Source of the DNA: SLJN01 sp964505385
GTDB taxonomy: Bacteria > Bacteroidota > Rhodothermia > Balneolales > Natronogracilivirgulaceae
Assembly: GCA_964505385.1 (NCBI GenBank)
Contig: CAZDIA010000013.1
Coordinates: forward strand, 14,491-78,490
Direction: 5' to 3'
DNA length: 64,000 bases
This document shows positions 1-8,817 of the stretch, one piece after another (position 1 is the stretch's first letter; each line of letters begins with the position of its first letter). The position numbers and the translations under genes were made by a program. Below the pieces are notes generated by a model. That model saw only the letters and a list, made by a program, of their open reading frames with translations. It ran no database searches and had not been told where the DNA came from.

Positions 1-132
1 AATTTCATCATCCAACCCGCTTAAGTCATTAATACTCCATGCCTTGCTGCTTTTTAAAGAGTTGCTTACACAAGCGCAGGTTTTTACCCGGGTGTTGCCG
101 ATATCGATAAACAGGAAGTTACCGGATTTCAT
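1..132 (-). CDS. coaX: Type III pantothenate kinase, N-terminal fragment cut by window edge
   Basis: Only the first 44 codons lie in the window. They begin with ATG (minus strand) and read into a beta strand followed by DIGNTRVK at residues 10-17. This matches the DxGNTxxK phosphate-binding motif that opens CoaX proteins, which phosphorylate pantothenate in the first step of coenzyme A synthesis in the cytoplasm. The rest of the ASKHA fold lies outside the window, so the call rests on this motif alone. In many bacteria coaX sits beside birA; here birA is about 54 kb away. Another ASKHA-family kinase is possible but less likely. Confidence 0.65.
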   Translation of the reverse strand, partial: MKSGNFLFIDIGNTRVKTCACVSNSLKSSKAWSINDLSGLDDEI

Positions 133-491
133 CTGTGACAGTTGAATCATTCATTCCAAACCAGAAAATATTTGATTTTATGATTTCATCTTATTTATTA
201 GTATTTGTAGGAAAACGTATAGTATCCTGAGAATTATTAATCCGTAAATCACCGGGACTCATACTCCGGGAACATCATTTGCATCGTAACTGTTATCGAC
301 TGTGAATGATATACATATTGAGCCTGAAAACCAGTTATAATTGATGGTGATACTCACTGTGATACGTGAATTGTACTAATGGAAGGTCAAAGCCAATTAA
401 AGTGCATCACTTAAAAGGGCTAATATTATTTATGGATTACCTGGCTAAAATACGTTTACAAATTACAAAAACTAATTAAAACATTAGAGAC
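133..491. other. Intergenic region between divergent coaX and sucrose-phosphate synthase genes
   Basis: About 360 AT-rich bases between two divergent genes, so it should carry promoters in both directions. I searched both strands for TAnnTTTG boxes and found no clean match. No hairpin terminator, RNA gene or credible small ORF was seen. Confidence 0.5.
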
Positions 492-2717
492 ATGCATTTA
501 CAACTATTCAGCATTCACGGTTTGATCAGGGGTTCAAATCTGGAATTGGGTCGTGATGCGGATACCGGTGGGCAGGTTAAATACGTAGTGGATTTGGCTA
601 AAGCCCTTGGAGAAAACCCAAAAGTTAAGCAGGTGGATCTGTTTACCCGCTACATTGATGATAAAAGAGTTAGCTCAGACTATAAACAAACGATTGAGCA
701 GCTCACGGACAATGTCCGCATAGTCAGAATCAAATGCGGTGGGCGGCGGTATATGCGCAAAGAGTTGCTGTGGAATCATTTGGATGAATATGTTGACAAC
801 GTTATTAAGTTCAATAAAAAGGAACGAAACAAGCCGGATTTACTCCACGGCCACTATGCTGATGCCGGATATGTAACGCAACAACTTTCCCGGATGCTTG
901 GCGTGCCTTTTATTTTCACCGGACACTCTCTCGGACGCAACAAAATGCAATCTCTTTCCAATGATGGCATGTCGATGAAAGAGATGAATAAGTACTATAA
1001 TATTGAGCGCCGTATAGATGCGGAAGAACAGGTTCTGGCAAACTCGGAAATGGTCATTACCAGCACTAATCATGAGATCAAAAATCAATACTCTCTTTAT
1101 CAGAATTATAAAAAAGCCAATTTCGAAGTTGTACCGCCCGGCATCTCGCTGGAAATATTTTATCCATTTTATTACGACGAAGATGAAAACTGGGATAAGG
1201 ACGAGCGCTATATGCAAGCGCGCCACAAAATGCATAATGAGCTGGAACGCTTTTTGTCCGAGCCCAAAAAACCACTAATTCTCACTATTTGCCGGCCGGA
1301 CAGTAAAAAAAATATCCCGGGGCTGGTAAAGGCATACGGCACTCACAAAGATCTTCAGATGATCGCAAACCTGGCCATTTTCGCCGGCATCCGCAAGGAT
1401 ATTGACAACATGGATGACAACGAGCGGGAAGTGCTTACCGAGTTGCTTCACTTGATGGACAAGTATGATCTGTATGGTAAAATGGCTATTCCCAAAAAAC
1501 ATGATCCGAACTATGAAGTGCCAGAGTTATATAGGATGGGAGCGTCTATCAGAGGTGTATTTGTAAACTCCGCTTTTAATGAACCATTCGGGCTTACACT
1601 TATCGAAGCTGCAGCTTCCGGCCTGCCTATTATCGGTCCTGATGATGGGGGACCTCAGGATATTGTCAAAAACTGCAAGAACGGCGAGCTGGTAGATACC
1701 ACGGATCCGGATAATATTGCTGAGGCGATTAAGAAAATCATCGTTGACTCAGATCAGTGGACAGAATACTCCAATAACGGTATTAATGGAGTGCGTAAGT
1801 ACTATTCCTGGGATGCTCATGCAGAAACTCTCATAGATAAAGCTGAACCGATAATCAAGAAAGGTGCAAGCCGGCCGGTACGAACAGGTGAATTTGCCGA
1901 AGCTCCCGCTACCCGGTTTGGTCAACTAAAGAAACTATTGATAACCGATATTGATGATACTCTCGTCGGTGATGATGATGCGATGTATAGCCTGATCAGG
2001 TTGGTAAAAGATCATGACAGTGAAGTGGGATTCGGAGTTGCATCAGGTCGCAGTCTTGAATTGGTCAAAGATATATTTGATGAAAAAGAACTTCCCACTC
2101 CCGACCTGATTATATCCTCCGTCGGAACTGAAATATACTATGGGCCGGAGATCGATAACCTCCACGTCGATGAAGGTTGGAGCGCTCACATTTCTTATCA
2201 ATGGAAGCCTGATCGCATCAAGAAAATCATGGATGAATTTCCATTTGTTGAAATGCAGAAAGAAGACGGGGAGCGCGATTTTAAATTGAGTTATGTAATG
2301 GAAAACAATGATGACCACCTCGCTGAAATCCATAACCGACTAAGTCAAGAAAACTTACGCTATCAGTTAATTTATTCTCATAGCGCCTACCTGGATATTA
2401 TACCTCAACGCGCATCCAAGGGGAAAGCAATTGAATACATTTGCCAGAAATGGGATATTCCTAAATCTAATGTGCTTGTATCCGGTGACTCAGGAAATGA
2501 TTACGAAATGATTCGTGGCAGGAGCCTCGGCGTAGTAGTCGGAAACCACAGTGAAGAACTTGAACCACTCAGGAAAAATAAACTTGTCTATTTTGCCGAG
2601 CAGGATTACGCCGGAGGTATCATAGAAGGGATTCAGCACTATGATTTTTTGGATAACCGGGAAAGTGAAAAAAAGAAAACAAGCTCAGATAAAACCAAAA
2701 AGAAAGCTAAAAAGTAG
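492..2717 (+). CDS. Sucrose-phosphate synthase fused to a sucrose-phosphate phosphatase domain
   Basis: Predicted to make sucrose from UDP-glucose and fructose-6-phosphate and to remove the phosphate. The N-terminal part (about residues 1-460) is a GT4 glycosyltransferase that opens MHLQLFSIHGLIRG and then LELGRDADTGGQ, the signature start of sucrose-phosphate synthases. The C-terminal part (about 475-715) is a HAD phosphatase of the SPP type with DIDDTL at 486-491 and GDSGND near 665. The protein ends in a lysine-rich tail. The 741-residue length fits bacterial SPS-SPP fusions. Sucrose is a common compatible solute in salt-tolerant bacteria, so a role in osmoadaptation is a reasonable inference. 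It stands alone and converges with the MFS gene downstream. Confidence 0.9.
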   Translation: MHLQLFSIHGLIRGSNLELGRDADTGGQVKYVVDLAKALGENPKVKQVDLFTRYIDDKRVSSDYKQTIEQLTDNVRIVRIKCGGRRYMRKELLWNHLDEYVDNVIKFNKKERNKPDLLHGHYADAGYVTQQLSRMLGVPFIFTGHSLGRNKMQSLSNDGMSMKEMNKYYNIERRIDAEEQVLANSEMVITSTNHEIKNQYSLYQNYKKANFEVVPPGISLEIFYPFYYDEDENWDKDERYMQARHKMHNELERFLSEPKKPLILTICRPDSKKNIPGLVKAYGTHKDLQMIANLAIFAGIRKDIDNMDDNEREVLTELLHLMDKYDLYGKMAIPKKHDPNYEVPELYRMGASIRGVFVNSAFNEPFGLTLIEAAASGLPIIGPDDGGPQDIVKNCKNGELVDTTDPDNIAEAIKKIIVDSDQWTEYSNNGINGVRKYYSWDAHAETLIDKAEPIIKKGASRPVRTGEFAEAPATRFGQLKKLLITDIDDTLVGDDDAMYSLIRLVKDHDSEVGFGVASGRSLELVKDIFDEKELPTPDLIISSVGTEIYYGPEIDNLHVDEGWSAHISYQWKPDRIKKIMDEFPFVEMQKEDGERDFKLSYVMENNDDHLAEIHNRLSQENLRYQLIYSHSAYLDIIPQRASKGKAIEYICQKWDIPKSNVLVSGDSGNDYEMIRGRSLGVVVGNHSEELEPLRKNKLVYFAEQDYAGGIIEGIQHYDFLDNRESEKKKTSSDKTKKKAKK

Positions 2718-2784
2718 TGCAGATATAAAACTGTTATTTTCTGCCTGAACCGATCATGACGGCACTGGGTAACGGAATTAAAAA

Positions 2785-4077
2785 TTATTTTGCACTACCG
2801 TGAACCGGCAATGGCTCTACCGAAGCCTTGGATTCTCGCTCACCAACTACTGCATTATACCGGTGATAACGTCGCTCACCTACAGCAATAGTCATCTGCC
2901 AAATAACGCCGGTTACTGCCAGCCCGGCTGCAAAAAGCATCGTGGTTTGATTCAACGTAAGTAATCCGGTCTCCAGCAATATAGATGCCAGAAAAATAGA
3001 CAGCGAGTTTAACAAGGTGAGCAGCTGAAACTCCGCGCTAAATACCCTGCCGCGATATTTATCATCGGAACGCCGCTGAATAAGTACCGTGCTAAACACC
3101 CAGTTTGCTCCCGACCAGCAATGGGCAAGAAATACGGTAATCAACAATAGTGGCAGCAATTGTATCCAGGAGCTTAAAAAGTAAAATCCTCCTGTTGCTA
3201 TCATCAGCAGGCCTGTAAGGGTCATCCATTTGCGTTCATCAGGAATCAAATGGCGCCCCAAAATGGGTCCTACGGCAGTTCCAAGGCCGCGCGAAGCATA
3301 CAGCAATCCCAAACCGATGCTTCCCAAAAGCAATACCTCTTCGGCCACAATGATCAGCATATACACCAATCCACCTAAAAATAAATTGTAACTTCCCTTT
3401 GCAAGCGCGGGCCGCATAACCTCTTTATTGGATTTCAGATATTGGAAACCCAATTTCACCCCTTCCCACGGGCCGGGTTTATACTCATCCGTGCTTTTAG
3501 CTGGTACCACAATGCGTTTCATGAAATAAGTAGCCACGGCATAGCCCAAAGCGTTAATAATAAATACCGCATCAGTTCCGAGCCATTCTGTAGCGAAGCC
3601 ACCAATAGCCATCCCGGTTGTAAAAATGATGCTCCATGAAATATTGGACAGCACATTTGCCTGCACCAGCTCTTCTTTACTGGTTATATTCGGAATAGTT
3701 GCCTGGCGTGCCGGCTCAAAAATGGAAGCAAGCATCATTTGAAGAGCGAGAATTACATATATGAGCCAGATCATCTCTGCGGATTGCACCAGTAAAAAGC
3801 AACTTACCACTATTCCCCTGCCTACGTGCGCTACGATCATCATGTGACGACGGCTGAATCGGTCAACTAAATATCCGCCAATAGGTGCAAAGAGAGCAAA
3901 AGAAAGCATCTTAATGATCATCACCAAACCAAGCAGCAACTCCGAATCAGAGTATTTCATTAAAACTGCAAAAACGGCGAGCACACCAAACCAATCACCA
4001 AAATTGGCGGATATCTGACTAAGCCATAAATGTCTGAAGTTCCGGTTTTTCCGGACGAGGTTGAGATAAATGTTCAT
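2785..4077 (-). CDS. MFS transporter, DHA3-like exporter
   Basis: A 430-residue polytopic membrane protein with about 12 hydrophobic segments. The loop after the second helix reads GYLVDRFSRRHMM, the classic MFS loop 2-3 motif (G-x-x-x-D-R-x-x-R-R). The sequence style, with EPARQATIPN in the fourth helix region and a soluble tail, is that of the MFS_3/DHA3 group that contains enterobactin and macrolide exporters. The substrate cannot be told from sequence. The start is the first ATG of a long open frame and is followed by NIYLNLVRKNRNFRHLWLSQ, a usual N-terminus for the group. It converges with the sucrose gene, with 67 bases between the stops. Confidence 0.85.
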   Translation of the reverse strand: MNIYLNLVRKNRNFRHLWLSQISANFGDWFGVLAVFAVLMKYSDSELLLGLVMIIKMLSFALFAPIGGYLVDRFSRRHMMIVAHVGRGIVVSCFLLVQSAEMIWLIYVILALQMMLASIFEPARQATIPNITSKEELVQANVLSNISWSIIFTTGMAIGGFATEWLGTDAVFIINALGYAVATYFMKRIVVPAKSTDEYKPGPWEGVKLGFQYLKSNKEVMRPALAKGSYNLFLGGLVYMLIIVAEEVLLLGSIGLGLLYASRGLGTAVGPILGRHLIPDERKWMTLTGLLMIATGGFYFLSSWIQLLPLLLITVFLAHCWSGANWVFSTVLIQRRSDDKYRGRVFSAEFQLLTLLNSLSIFLASILLETGLLTLNQTTMLFAAGLAVTGVIWQMTIAVGERRYHRYNAVVGERESKASVEPLPVHGSAK

Positions 4078-4198
4078 TAAAATTGTAATACCGAGATGAG
4101 CAGGAACCGATTTTAAAACGGGCCCGCACGAGGCTGAGTCTGTTTTTTCTCATGATTCTTAATAGCCTGCTTTCTGAGGCGCCGGACAAAGAATCAAT

Positions 4199-4440
4199 CG
4201 ATATCCATATCGGTATCGCTATCGGGATCGGGATCGATATCGAAACCATTACTCTAAAAACTAAAACCACTTCCTCAAGTAAAAGCATCTCCTCTTCACC
4301 AATCAGCCTTTGTCCTCTTACTCTCTTCGTATACACCGCTTTCTTTAATTTTAAGAACCAACTAATGTTTGGTTTTTTAATGTCTCCAGGTGATAATTTT
4401 TTTCGATCCCGATCCCGATAGCGATACCGATACCGATTGT
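4199..4440. repeat. Inverted-repeat element, copy A (GATCGG/TATCGC-rich arms)
   Basis: Left arm 4199-4245 and right arm 4401-4439 are built from ATCG/ATCGGG units and are reverse complements of each other. They enclose a core of about 155 bp. On the minus strand the core can be read as KKLSPGDIKKPNI followed by WFLKLKKAVYTKR, and a related reading is present in copy B, so it may derive from a coding fragment, but no intact gene remains. No transposase is nearby, so this looks like a MITE-like or REP-like element. Confidence 0.6.
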
Positions 4441-4495
4441 TCTTGATTGACAACTGATATTCTTTGGTATGATAGCTATTCCTTCTCCATATATT

Positions 4496-4549
4496 TACAG
4501 ATCGTTGATGTAGTTTTGAATGCTATGATCTGTGAACGCACGAGATATT
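4496..4549 (-). pseudogene. Duplicated 3' end of the lipase gene
   Basis: This stretch repeats the last 16 codons plus stop of the lipase gene (4859-4911) almost exactly, reading RAFTDHSIQNYINDL and stop on the minus strand. It lies 363 bases downstream of the original. The flank between them, including the inverted-repeat element, is also present twice. This shows a tandem duplication of roughly 360-370 bp that took the lipase tail with it. It has no start and is not expected to make a protein. Confidence 0.8.
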
Positions 4550-4581
4550 ACTATCCCGTTATTCCCTTAAAAAAATTAATC

Positions 4582-4803
4582 CCTATCGATATCGGGATCG
4601 GGATCGCTATCGAAATCCAAAACCGTTACTCCAAAAACCGAAAATCTCCCTCAAGCAAAAGCATCTCCTCTTCAAAAACCAGCTTCTACCGTCTTATCCT
4701 CTTCGTAAACACCTCTTTCATTAATTTTACGAACCAATTTATATTTGGTTTTTTAATGTCTCCAGCTGATAATTTTTTTCGATCCCGATCCCGATACCGA
4801 TTG
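4582..4803. repeat. Inverted-repeat element, copy B
   Basis: Second copy of the element, with left arm 4582-4616, right arm 4777-4803 and a related core. The core shares the runs around 'ggttttttaatgtctccag' with copy A. In the minus-strand reading it has KKLSAGDIKKPNI, with a stop where copy A has a glutamine. It lies directly 3' of the lipase gene. The right arm is 12 bases shorter than in copy A. Confidence 0.6.
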
Positions 4804-4858
4804 TTCTTGATTGATAACTGATAGCGCTTGGTTTGATAATTATTTCTACCCCTAAATA

Positions 4859-5872
4859 TTACAGGTCGTTGATGTAGTTTTGAATGCTATGATCTGTGAA
4901 CGCACGAAATTTAACCCCACGAAGAAATGAAAACGGCATCAGCTCAAACAAGTAAGGTAGCATAATCAGGCTGACCCCTCCGGCAGCGGCGGCAATTATT
5001 GAATTCAACCAAAAATTATCAAATGAGCCTGTCAGTCCGAATACTGCATAAACAATCAAAAATACGAACAGGAACAGCAAAGCTTTGCGATATCCGATAT
5101 CTCTGAATTTTACAGCTGCACCGGGTTTGGGTACCTGTTTGCCTTTAGTGGTAATATAAATTTCTTCACCGGCATGCCTGAACCCGAATATAGCGGGAGG
5201 AACCCTCGGTACGATATCGGCTGCCTTAACATACCGGTAAACATGGAATGGTTTAAGTGAATTCAGGTTCCCCGCGATGCCGGAATCTAATAGCCTTGGG
5301 GCACCAAAAGTGTATAACCCACTAACAGAGACGGGTAAATCTCTCTGAATAAAATATGCTGCCAGGTACCCGAGGGCACCACCGAGACTGTGACCGGTGA
5401 CGTACAGCTTGTCATTTTCCCGGACGTGTTCACTTATAACTTCGGTAATCCCTTCCGGTCCAATCCTTTCATAGATATCATCCGGATCATTAAGACAGGG
5501 TTGCCCCCATGAGCCCCAGATATATTGCAAAGCCGTTAAAAAACCACCGTGTACGCGATACCCGTGGCGATAATCCGCCGTTCGTTAAAAAATCGTTATA
5601 TCATGCAGGATGTCGTTATAATCATTTTCTGTGCCACGGAAAGTCAGTATCCAAATGCTGTTTCCATCATCAGCCGGATATTCTGACAGAAAAGCATTGT
5701 TACCTCGTGCTGCAAAAGCAAAAAGCCGCGTAAATCCTGCCTCTTTCAGGGTACCTGAAATTTTGCGGTGTCCTTCATACGCAAGTTGAGAATGAAGCGC
5801 CAGGCAGCGGGCTAATTCAGAAGGATCAGAAGGGCTATATTCAGCGGGAGATGTATTCAGATTTTTCGTCAT
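4859..5872 (-). pseudogene. Class 3 lipase-like hydrolase, interrupted by an in-frame stop
   Basis: One reading frame covers an alpha/beta-hydrolase of the Lipase_3 family, but a TAA at 5585-5587 (codon 96) stops it right after FRGTENDYNDILHDITIF. The frame continues after the stop with RTADYRHGYRVHGGFLTAL, the segment expected next in this family, so no shift is needed. The nucleophile elbow GHSLGGA puts Ser at 162, with Asp 219 (in ADIVPRVP) and His 328 as likely triad partners. Two hydrophobic segments lie between the catalytic Asp and His. The start at 5872 is preferred over 5899 because AAAGGAG precedes it at good spacing. An internal TTG at 5530 could start only a domain fragment. Confidence 0.75.
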
Positions 5873-5961
5873 CCGGTCTCCTTTCGATTTTAACATCACA
5901 AATCATGCGCTCACAACACTTGATACTTGATTCCACAATGATTAGTTAATATGAATAGAAT

Positions 5962-5969
5962 TATCTTTG
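5962..5969 (+). promoter_or_regulatory. Candidate -7 box TATCTTTG of the DUF4142 gene
   Basis: A perfect TAnnTTTG match, the -7 element of Bacteroidota sigma factors. No clean TTG lies 19 bases upstream. Transcription from here would begin near 5975, so the possible TTG start at 5967 would not be in the mRNA. This favours the ATG at 5988. Confidence 0.45.
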
Positions 5970-5987
5970 AATCCTAAAAAAAGAATT

Positions 5988-6539
5988 ATGATGTGTTATC
6001 GGCAAAAATTTTCCGCTATTCTATTGGTGTTTCTCCTCTCACTCAGTTTGGGCGCTGTGGCATACGCTGATGATAATGAGTTCACCGAAGCTGAGATCCT
6101 CCACATTGCCAAGATCACCAATCAATTTGAAGTGGAATTTGCTGAACTTGCACTCCAGCGAACCGATAATGACGAGGTTCATCAAGTTGCCAATATGATG
6201 ATTCGGGATCACAACGAAATTATTGAGGAACTCGAAGAACTTATCGGGGATATGGAGGAAACTCCCCGGGAAAGCGAATTTAGTGAAGAGCTTGAGAACC
6301 AGGCGAGGGAAGTAATATCAGAATTAGGGAATGCGGTTGGGCCACAGTTCGACGAAATCTACATTACCAATGAAGTGGAATATCATCAACAGCTGCTCGA
6401 TCTCATCAACGAAGAGTTGCTGGCTGAAACCGATGATCGTGAACTGAGCGCCTTCCTTACAAATATGACTTCAGAGCTTAATGCTCATCTTACTTTTATC
6501 CAAAGGATGAAACCACAGATTCTCGACGACGAGGATTAG
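5988..6539 (+). CDS. DUF4142 secreted helical-bundle protein
   Basis: A 183-residue exported protein. A signal peptide (FSAILLVFLLSLSLGAVAYA) is followed by an acidic helical domain with QFEVEFAELALQ and VHQVANMMIRDHNEI, which fit DUF4142, a ferritin-like four-helix family. Spaced His residues (VHQ, DHNE, YHQQ, NAHL) recall that family, but metal binding has not been shown for it. The function is unknown; relatives are often stress-induced. ATG at 5988 is chosen over the TTG at 5967 because of the promoter box. The stop lies one base from the stop of dut, so the two genes converge. Confidence 0.8.
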   Translation: MMCYRQKFSAILLVFLLSLSLGAVAYADDNEFTEAEILHIAKITNQFEVEFAELALQRTDNDEVHQVANMMIRDHNEIIEELEELIGDMEETPRESEFSEELENQAREVISELGNAVGPQFDEIYITNEVEYHQQLLDLINEELLAETDDRELSAFLTNMTSELNAHLTFIQRMKPQILDDED

Positions 6540-6540
6540 T

Positions 6541-6990
6541 TCATTTACCGGTACTTCCGAAACCTCCGCTTCCCCGCTCAGTTTCCTCTAAGCTTTCAAC
6601 TTCCACCGTATCCATTTGCTCAATCCTGCTGATTACAAGCTGGGCTATGCGGTCGCCGTGTTCAATGGTGAAAGACTCCTCGCCGTGGTTGATCACTATG
6701 ATTTTCACTTCTCCCCTATAATCAGCATCAATGGTTCCGGGTGAATTAAGCAGCCCGATTCCGTGCTTGATTGCCAGGCCGCTTCGCGGCCGGACCTGAG
6801 CCTCGCACCCTTTGGGAAGCGCCATACTGAATCCGGTCGGGATCAAACTTCGCTTGCCCGGTTCCAATCGCACAGGTTCTTCCAGTGCAGCCCGAACATC
6901 CATTCCCGACGCCCATTCACTTTCGTAAGAAGGCAATGAAATATCACCTGCATGAGCCAATCTGGTGAACAATACTTTTTTCGATTCCAT
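6541..6990 (-). CDS. dut: dUTP diphosphatase
   Basis: Hydrolyses dUTP to dUMP and pyrophosphate, which keeps uracil out of DNA and supplies dUMP for dTMP synthesis. All five trimeric dUTPase motifs are visible: GMDVRA (29-34), PTGFSMALP (51-59), PRSGLA (68-73), GTIDADYRGE (85-94) and the C-terminal RGSGGFGSTG (139-148). The 149-residue length is normal. It is the last gene of a run with the DUF3108 gene (33 bases upstream) and the Spx-like gene. A dCTP deaminase gene lies 12 kb away and would act just before it. Confidence 0.96.
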   Translation of the reverse strand: MESKKVLFTRLAHAGDISLPSYESEWASGMDVRAALEEPVRLEPGKRSLIPTGFSMALPKGCEAQVRPRSGLAIKHGIGLLNSPGTIDADYRGEVKIIVINHGEESFTIEHGDRIAQLVISRIEQMDTVEVESLEETERGSGGFGSTGK

Positions 6991-7023
6991 CCATTACTAC
7001 TTTTTGATTTTTGATTAACCGAG

Positions 7024-7812
7024 TTAATTATGCCGCTCATATTCTACAAGCCGCACCGTCACATTACCGATCCACACACTGACTTTGGCTTCCAGCGGCA
7101 CCCGCAATTCATTCGCTTTAAATACGGCTTCAAAATCACCACTAAAGCCAAACGGCCCTTCAAAGTCTGCTTTTCCTTCTGCTCCATAGGAATCTACCTC
7201 CCCGCCAAAAGCTTCTGAATCATACTCACTGATTTCGCTCCGATTGTTGATCTTAACCTGTCCGGCGTCCTCGTCAACGTAAATCGGATACTCAACGGTG
7301 CGGTCAGTTCCGGCATGCATCCGGGAATAATAGAAAATGGCGGGCCCTCCGTCAGCGGGAGCTTTCAGCTCATTAACCGCCTTTTTCTCACCCTCATTAA
7401 AAAACCGGGCTTCCTCATTTTCATAATCAAATTCATAAACATACTCTTCCATGATGTCATCATGATGATTATCCGACCAGAATTTCAGCCCATATGGGAT
7501 AGTATCATTTCGGGTAAGCATGGTATGATAATGTACTTCGCGCCGGCCAATTACCGGAACCCGGGGGTTGGATTTAATGATATTGGTAAACTGGCGTGCT
7601 GTTTTATCATTGTAAACGGTATCCCTGGTGTGCACCTCAACTTCAATGTTGCCCAATCTCATAAATCCGTAGCGCACCTCATAAAGGTAGCTTTCTTCGA
7701 GTTCCCAAAGCTGATCGAGATCGGGCGGAGAGGTTGAACTTTGCGTTAACCCTGCTTCATCAGAAGCACTCACCAGCAGAAGCAACGGTATTAGAAATGA
7801 GACAGGTATCAT
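7024..7812 (-). CDS. DUF3108 exported protein
   Basis: A 262-residue protein with an N-terminal hydrophobic export signal (VSFLIPLLLLVSASDEA). The body has the DUF3108 pattern: YEVRYGFMRLGNIEVEV near the start, a mid-region KFWSDNHHDDIMEEYVYEFD and a GPAIFYYSRM segment. The family is periplasmic and common in Gram-negative bacteria, with no assigned reaction. Its ATG overlaps the stop of the upstream Spx-like gene as ATGA, so the two are translationally coupled. Confidence 0.8.
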   Translation of the reverse strand: MIPVSFLIPLLLLVSASDEAGLTQSSTSPPDLDQLWELEESYLYEVRYGFMRLGNIEVEVHTRDTVYNDKTARQFTNIIKSNPRVPVIGRREVHYHTMLTRNDTIPYGLKFWSDNHHDDIMEEYVYEFDYENEEARFFNEGEKKAVNELKAPADGGPAIFYYSRMHAGTDRTVEYPIYVDEDAGQVKINNRSEISEYDSEAFGGEVDSYGAEGKADFEGPFGFSGDFEAVFKANELRVPLEAKVSVWIGNVTVRLVEYERHN

Positions 7813-8162
7813 TGCTGATCGGTTTGCAAAAATTCCGAAAGCGAGGACTCATCAAAACCAACCATTACGGATTCCCCTAAAACTAAAACGGGACGTTTTA
7901 TAACAGTTTGATTTTCAAGTAAAACATCGAACAAATCATTATCGCTAAGCTCTTTATCTGCCAGGCCGAGCATCTTCCATTTACGTCCTTTGCGGTTTAC
8001 AATGGTTTCAAGGCCCACTTTACCGACTAGTCTGGCAAGTTCGTTTGGAGTAAGCGGATCATTTTTCACATCACGAAGCTGCCACTCAATCTCGTTTTCA
8101 TCAAGCCAGTTCAAAGTTTTTTTGACAGTATTGCAGTTTTTTATTCCGATTACTTCGAGCAT
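7809..8162 (-). CDS. ArsC/Spx-family thioredoxin-fold protein (YffB-like)
   Basis: A 117-residue thioredoxin-fold protein of the ArsC family. It begins MLEVIGIKNCNTVKKTLNWL with a single Cys at residue 10 in CNTVKK. The typical RKG segment (NRKGRKWK) and the later IKRPVLV strand follow. The CxxxxK-type site without a second Cys, and the length, fit the YffB/Spx-like subgroup better than true arsenate reductases. A glutathione- or thiol-linked reductase role is possible but unproven. It heads the run with DUF3108 and dut. Confidence 0.8.
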   Translation of the reverse strand: MLEVIGIKNCNTVKKTLNWLDENEIEWQLRDVKNDPLTPNELARLVGKVGLETIVNRKGRKWKMLGLADKELSDNDLFDVLLENQTVIKRPVLVLGESVMVGFDESSLSEFLQTDQQ

Positions 8163-8268
8163 ATTAATGATAAATACTTATGTGATTCTATAATTTAATT
8201 CGTTAAATGAACCCGATAGAATTAACTTAGACGTGCATACATTATTTTCAATCCTGTTTCAAATAATC

Positions 8269-8772
8269 ATGATCAAAACTTCATTTAACCGGGTATCTGT
8301 GCTACTGGCCTGTAGTATTCTGCTCACCAGCTGTGATGATATGGATGATCAACGTGAGTTTGAACAGGAAGCTATGGCCGAACCATCCGGAATTACTCAA
8401 ACTGACAATCAGGGGGAAGTGCTGGAAGAGGATCCTGATGACTGGCGAATCTCACCAATGTTCGGTGCCAGTATAGATGTTGAATACCCGGCATATCCAA
8501 ATCCAACAGATGGCGAAAATGTAACCATAGCCCTGAGATTCAGCGGAACGGATGTCGTATCGGGCCTGCAGGTGTTTTCTTACTATCAGGAGAGGGAGTT
8601 CAGGGAAATTTATTATTATGACAGCGACATCCATTTGTTTAAAGATATCGTGTTTGACCCCCGGAGGCTTGATCCTTCAGGTGTACTTGATGAAGCACGC
8701 GGTTTGCACCGTGTTTTTATTTATGATCTCAACGAAAACCTCATTACCTATGGGGATATAAAAGTTGAATAA
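8269..8772 (+). CDS. Lipoprotein with a C-terminal FlgD/sorting-domain-like fold
   Basis: From the ATG at 8269 the protein has 167 residues and starts with a lipoprotein signal ending LLTSC, with the lipid Cys at 22. An acidic linker follows, then a domain with AYPNPTDGENVTIALRF. The YPNPT run resembles the start of FlgD-type and type IX sorting domains, in which this Ig-like fold follows a Pro-Asn-Pro motif. The function is unknown. The GTG at 8233 would add 12 residues and hide the lipoprotein signal, so the ATG is preferred. Confidence 0.6.
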   Translation: MIKTSFNRVSVLLACSILLTSCDDMDDQREFEQEAMAEPSGITQTDNQGEVLEEDPDDWRISPMFGASIDVEYPAYPNPTDGENVTIALRFSGTDVVSGLQVFSYYQEREFREIYYYDSDIHLFKDIVFDPRRLDPSGVLDEARGLHRVFIYDLNENLITYGDIKVE

Positions 8773-8817
8773 ACACCAAAACTTCAACTTATCTACATTA
8801 GTTGTGATGGCAATCTA

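Noticed and set aside
4199..4803. CRISPR-like array in the repeats
   Set aside because: The repeats are short contiguous units in inverted arms with no regular unique spacers and no cas genes.
4019..4821. Overlapping ORFs with RYRYRYRD or IGIAIGIGI runs
   Set aside because: These arise from the ATCG-rich repeat arms read in different frames; none shows a protein family.
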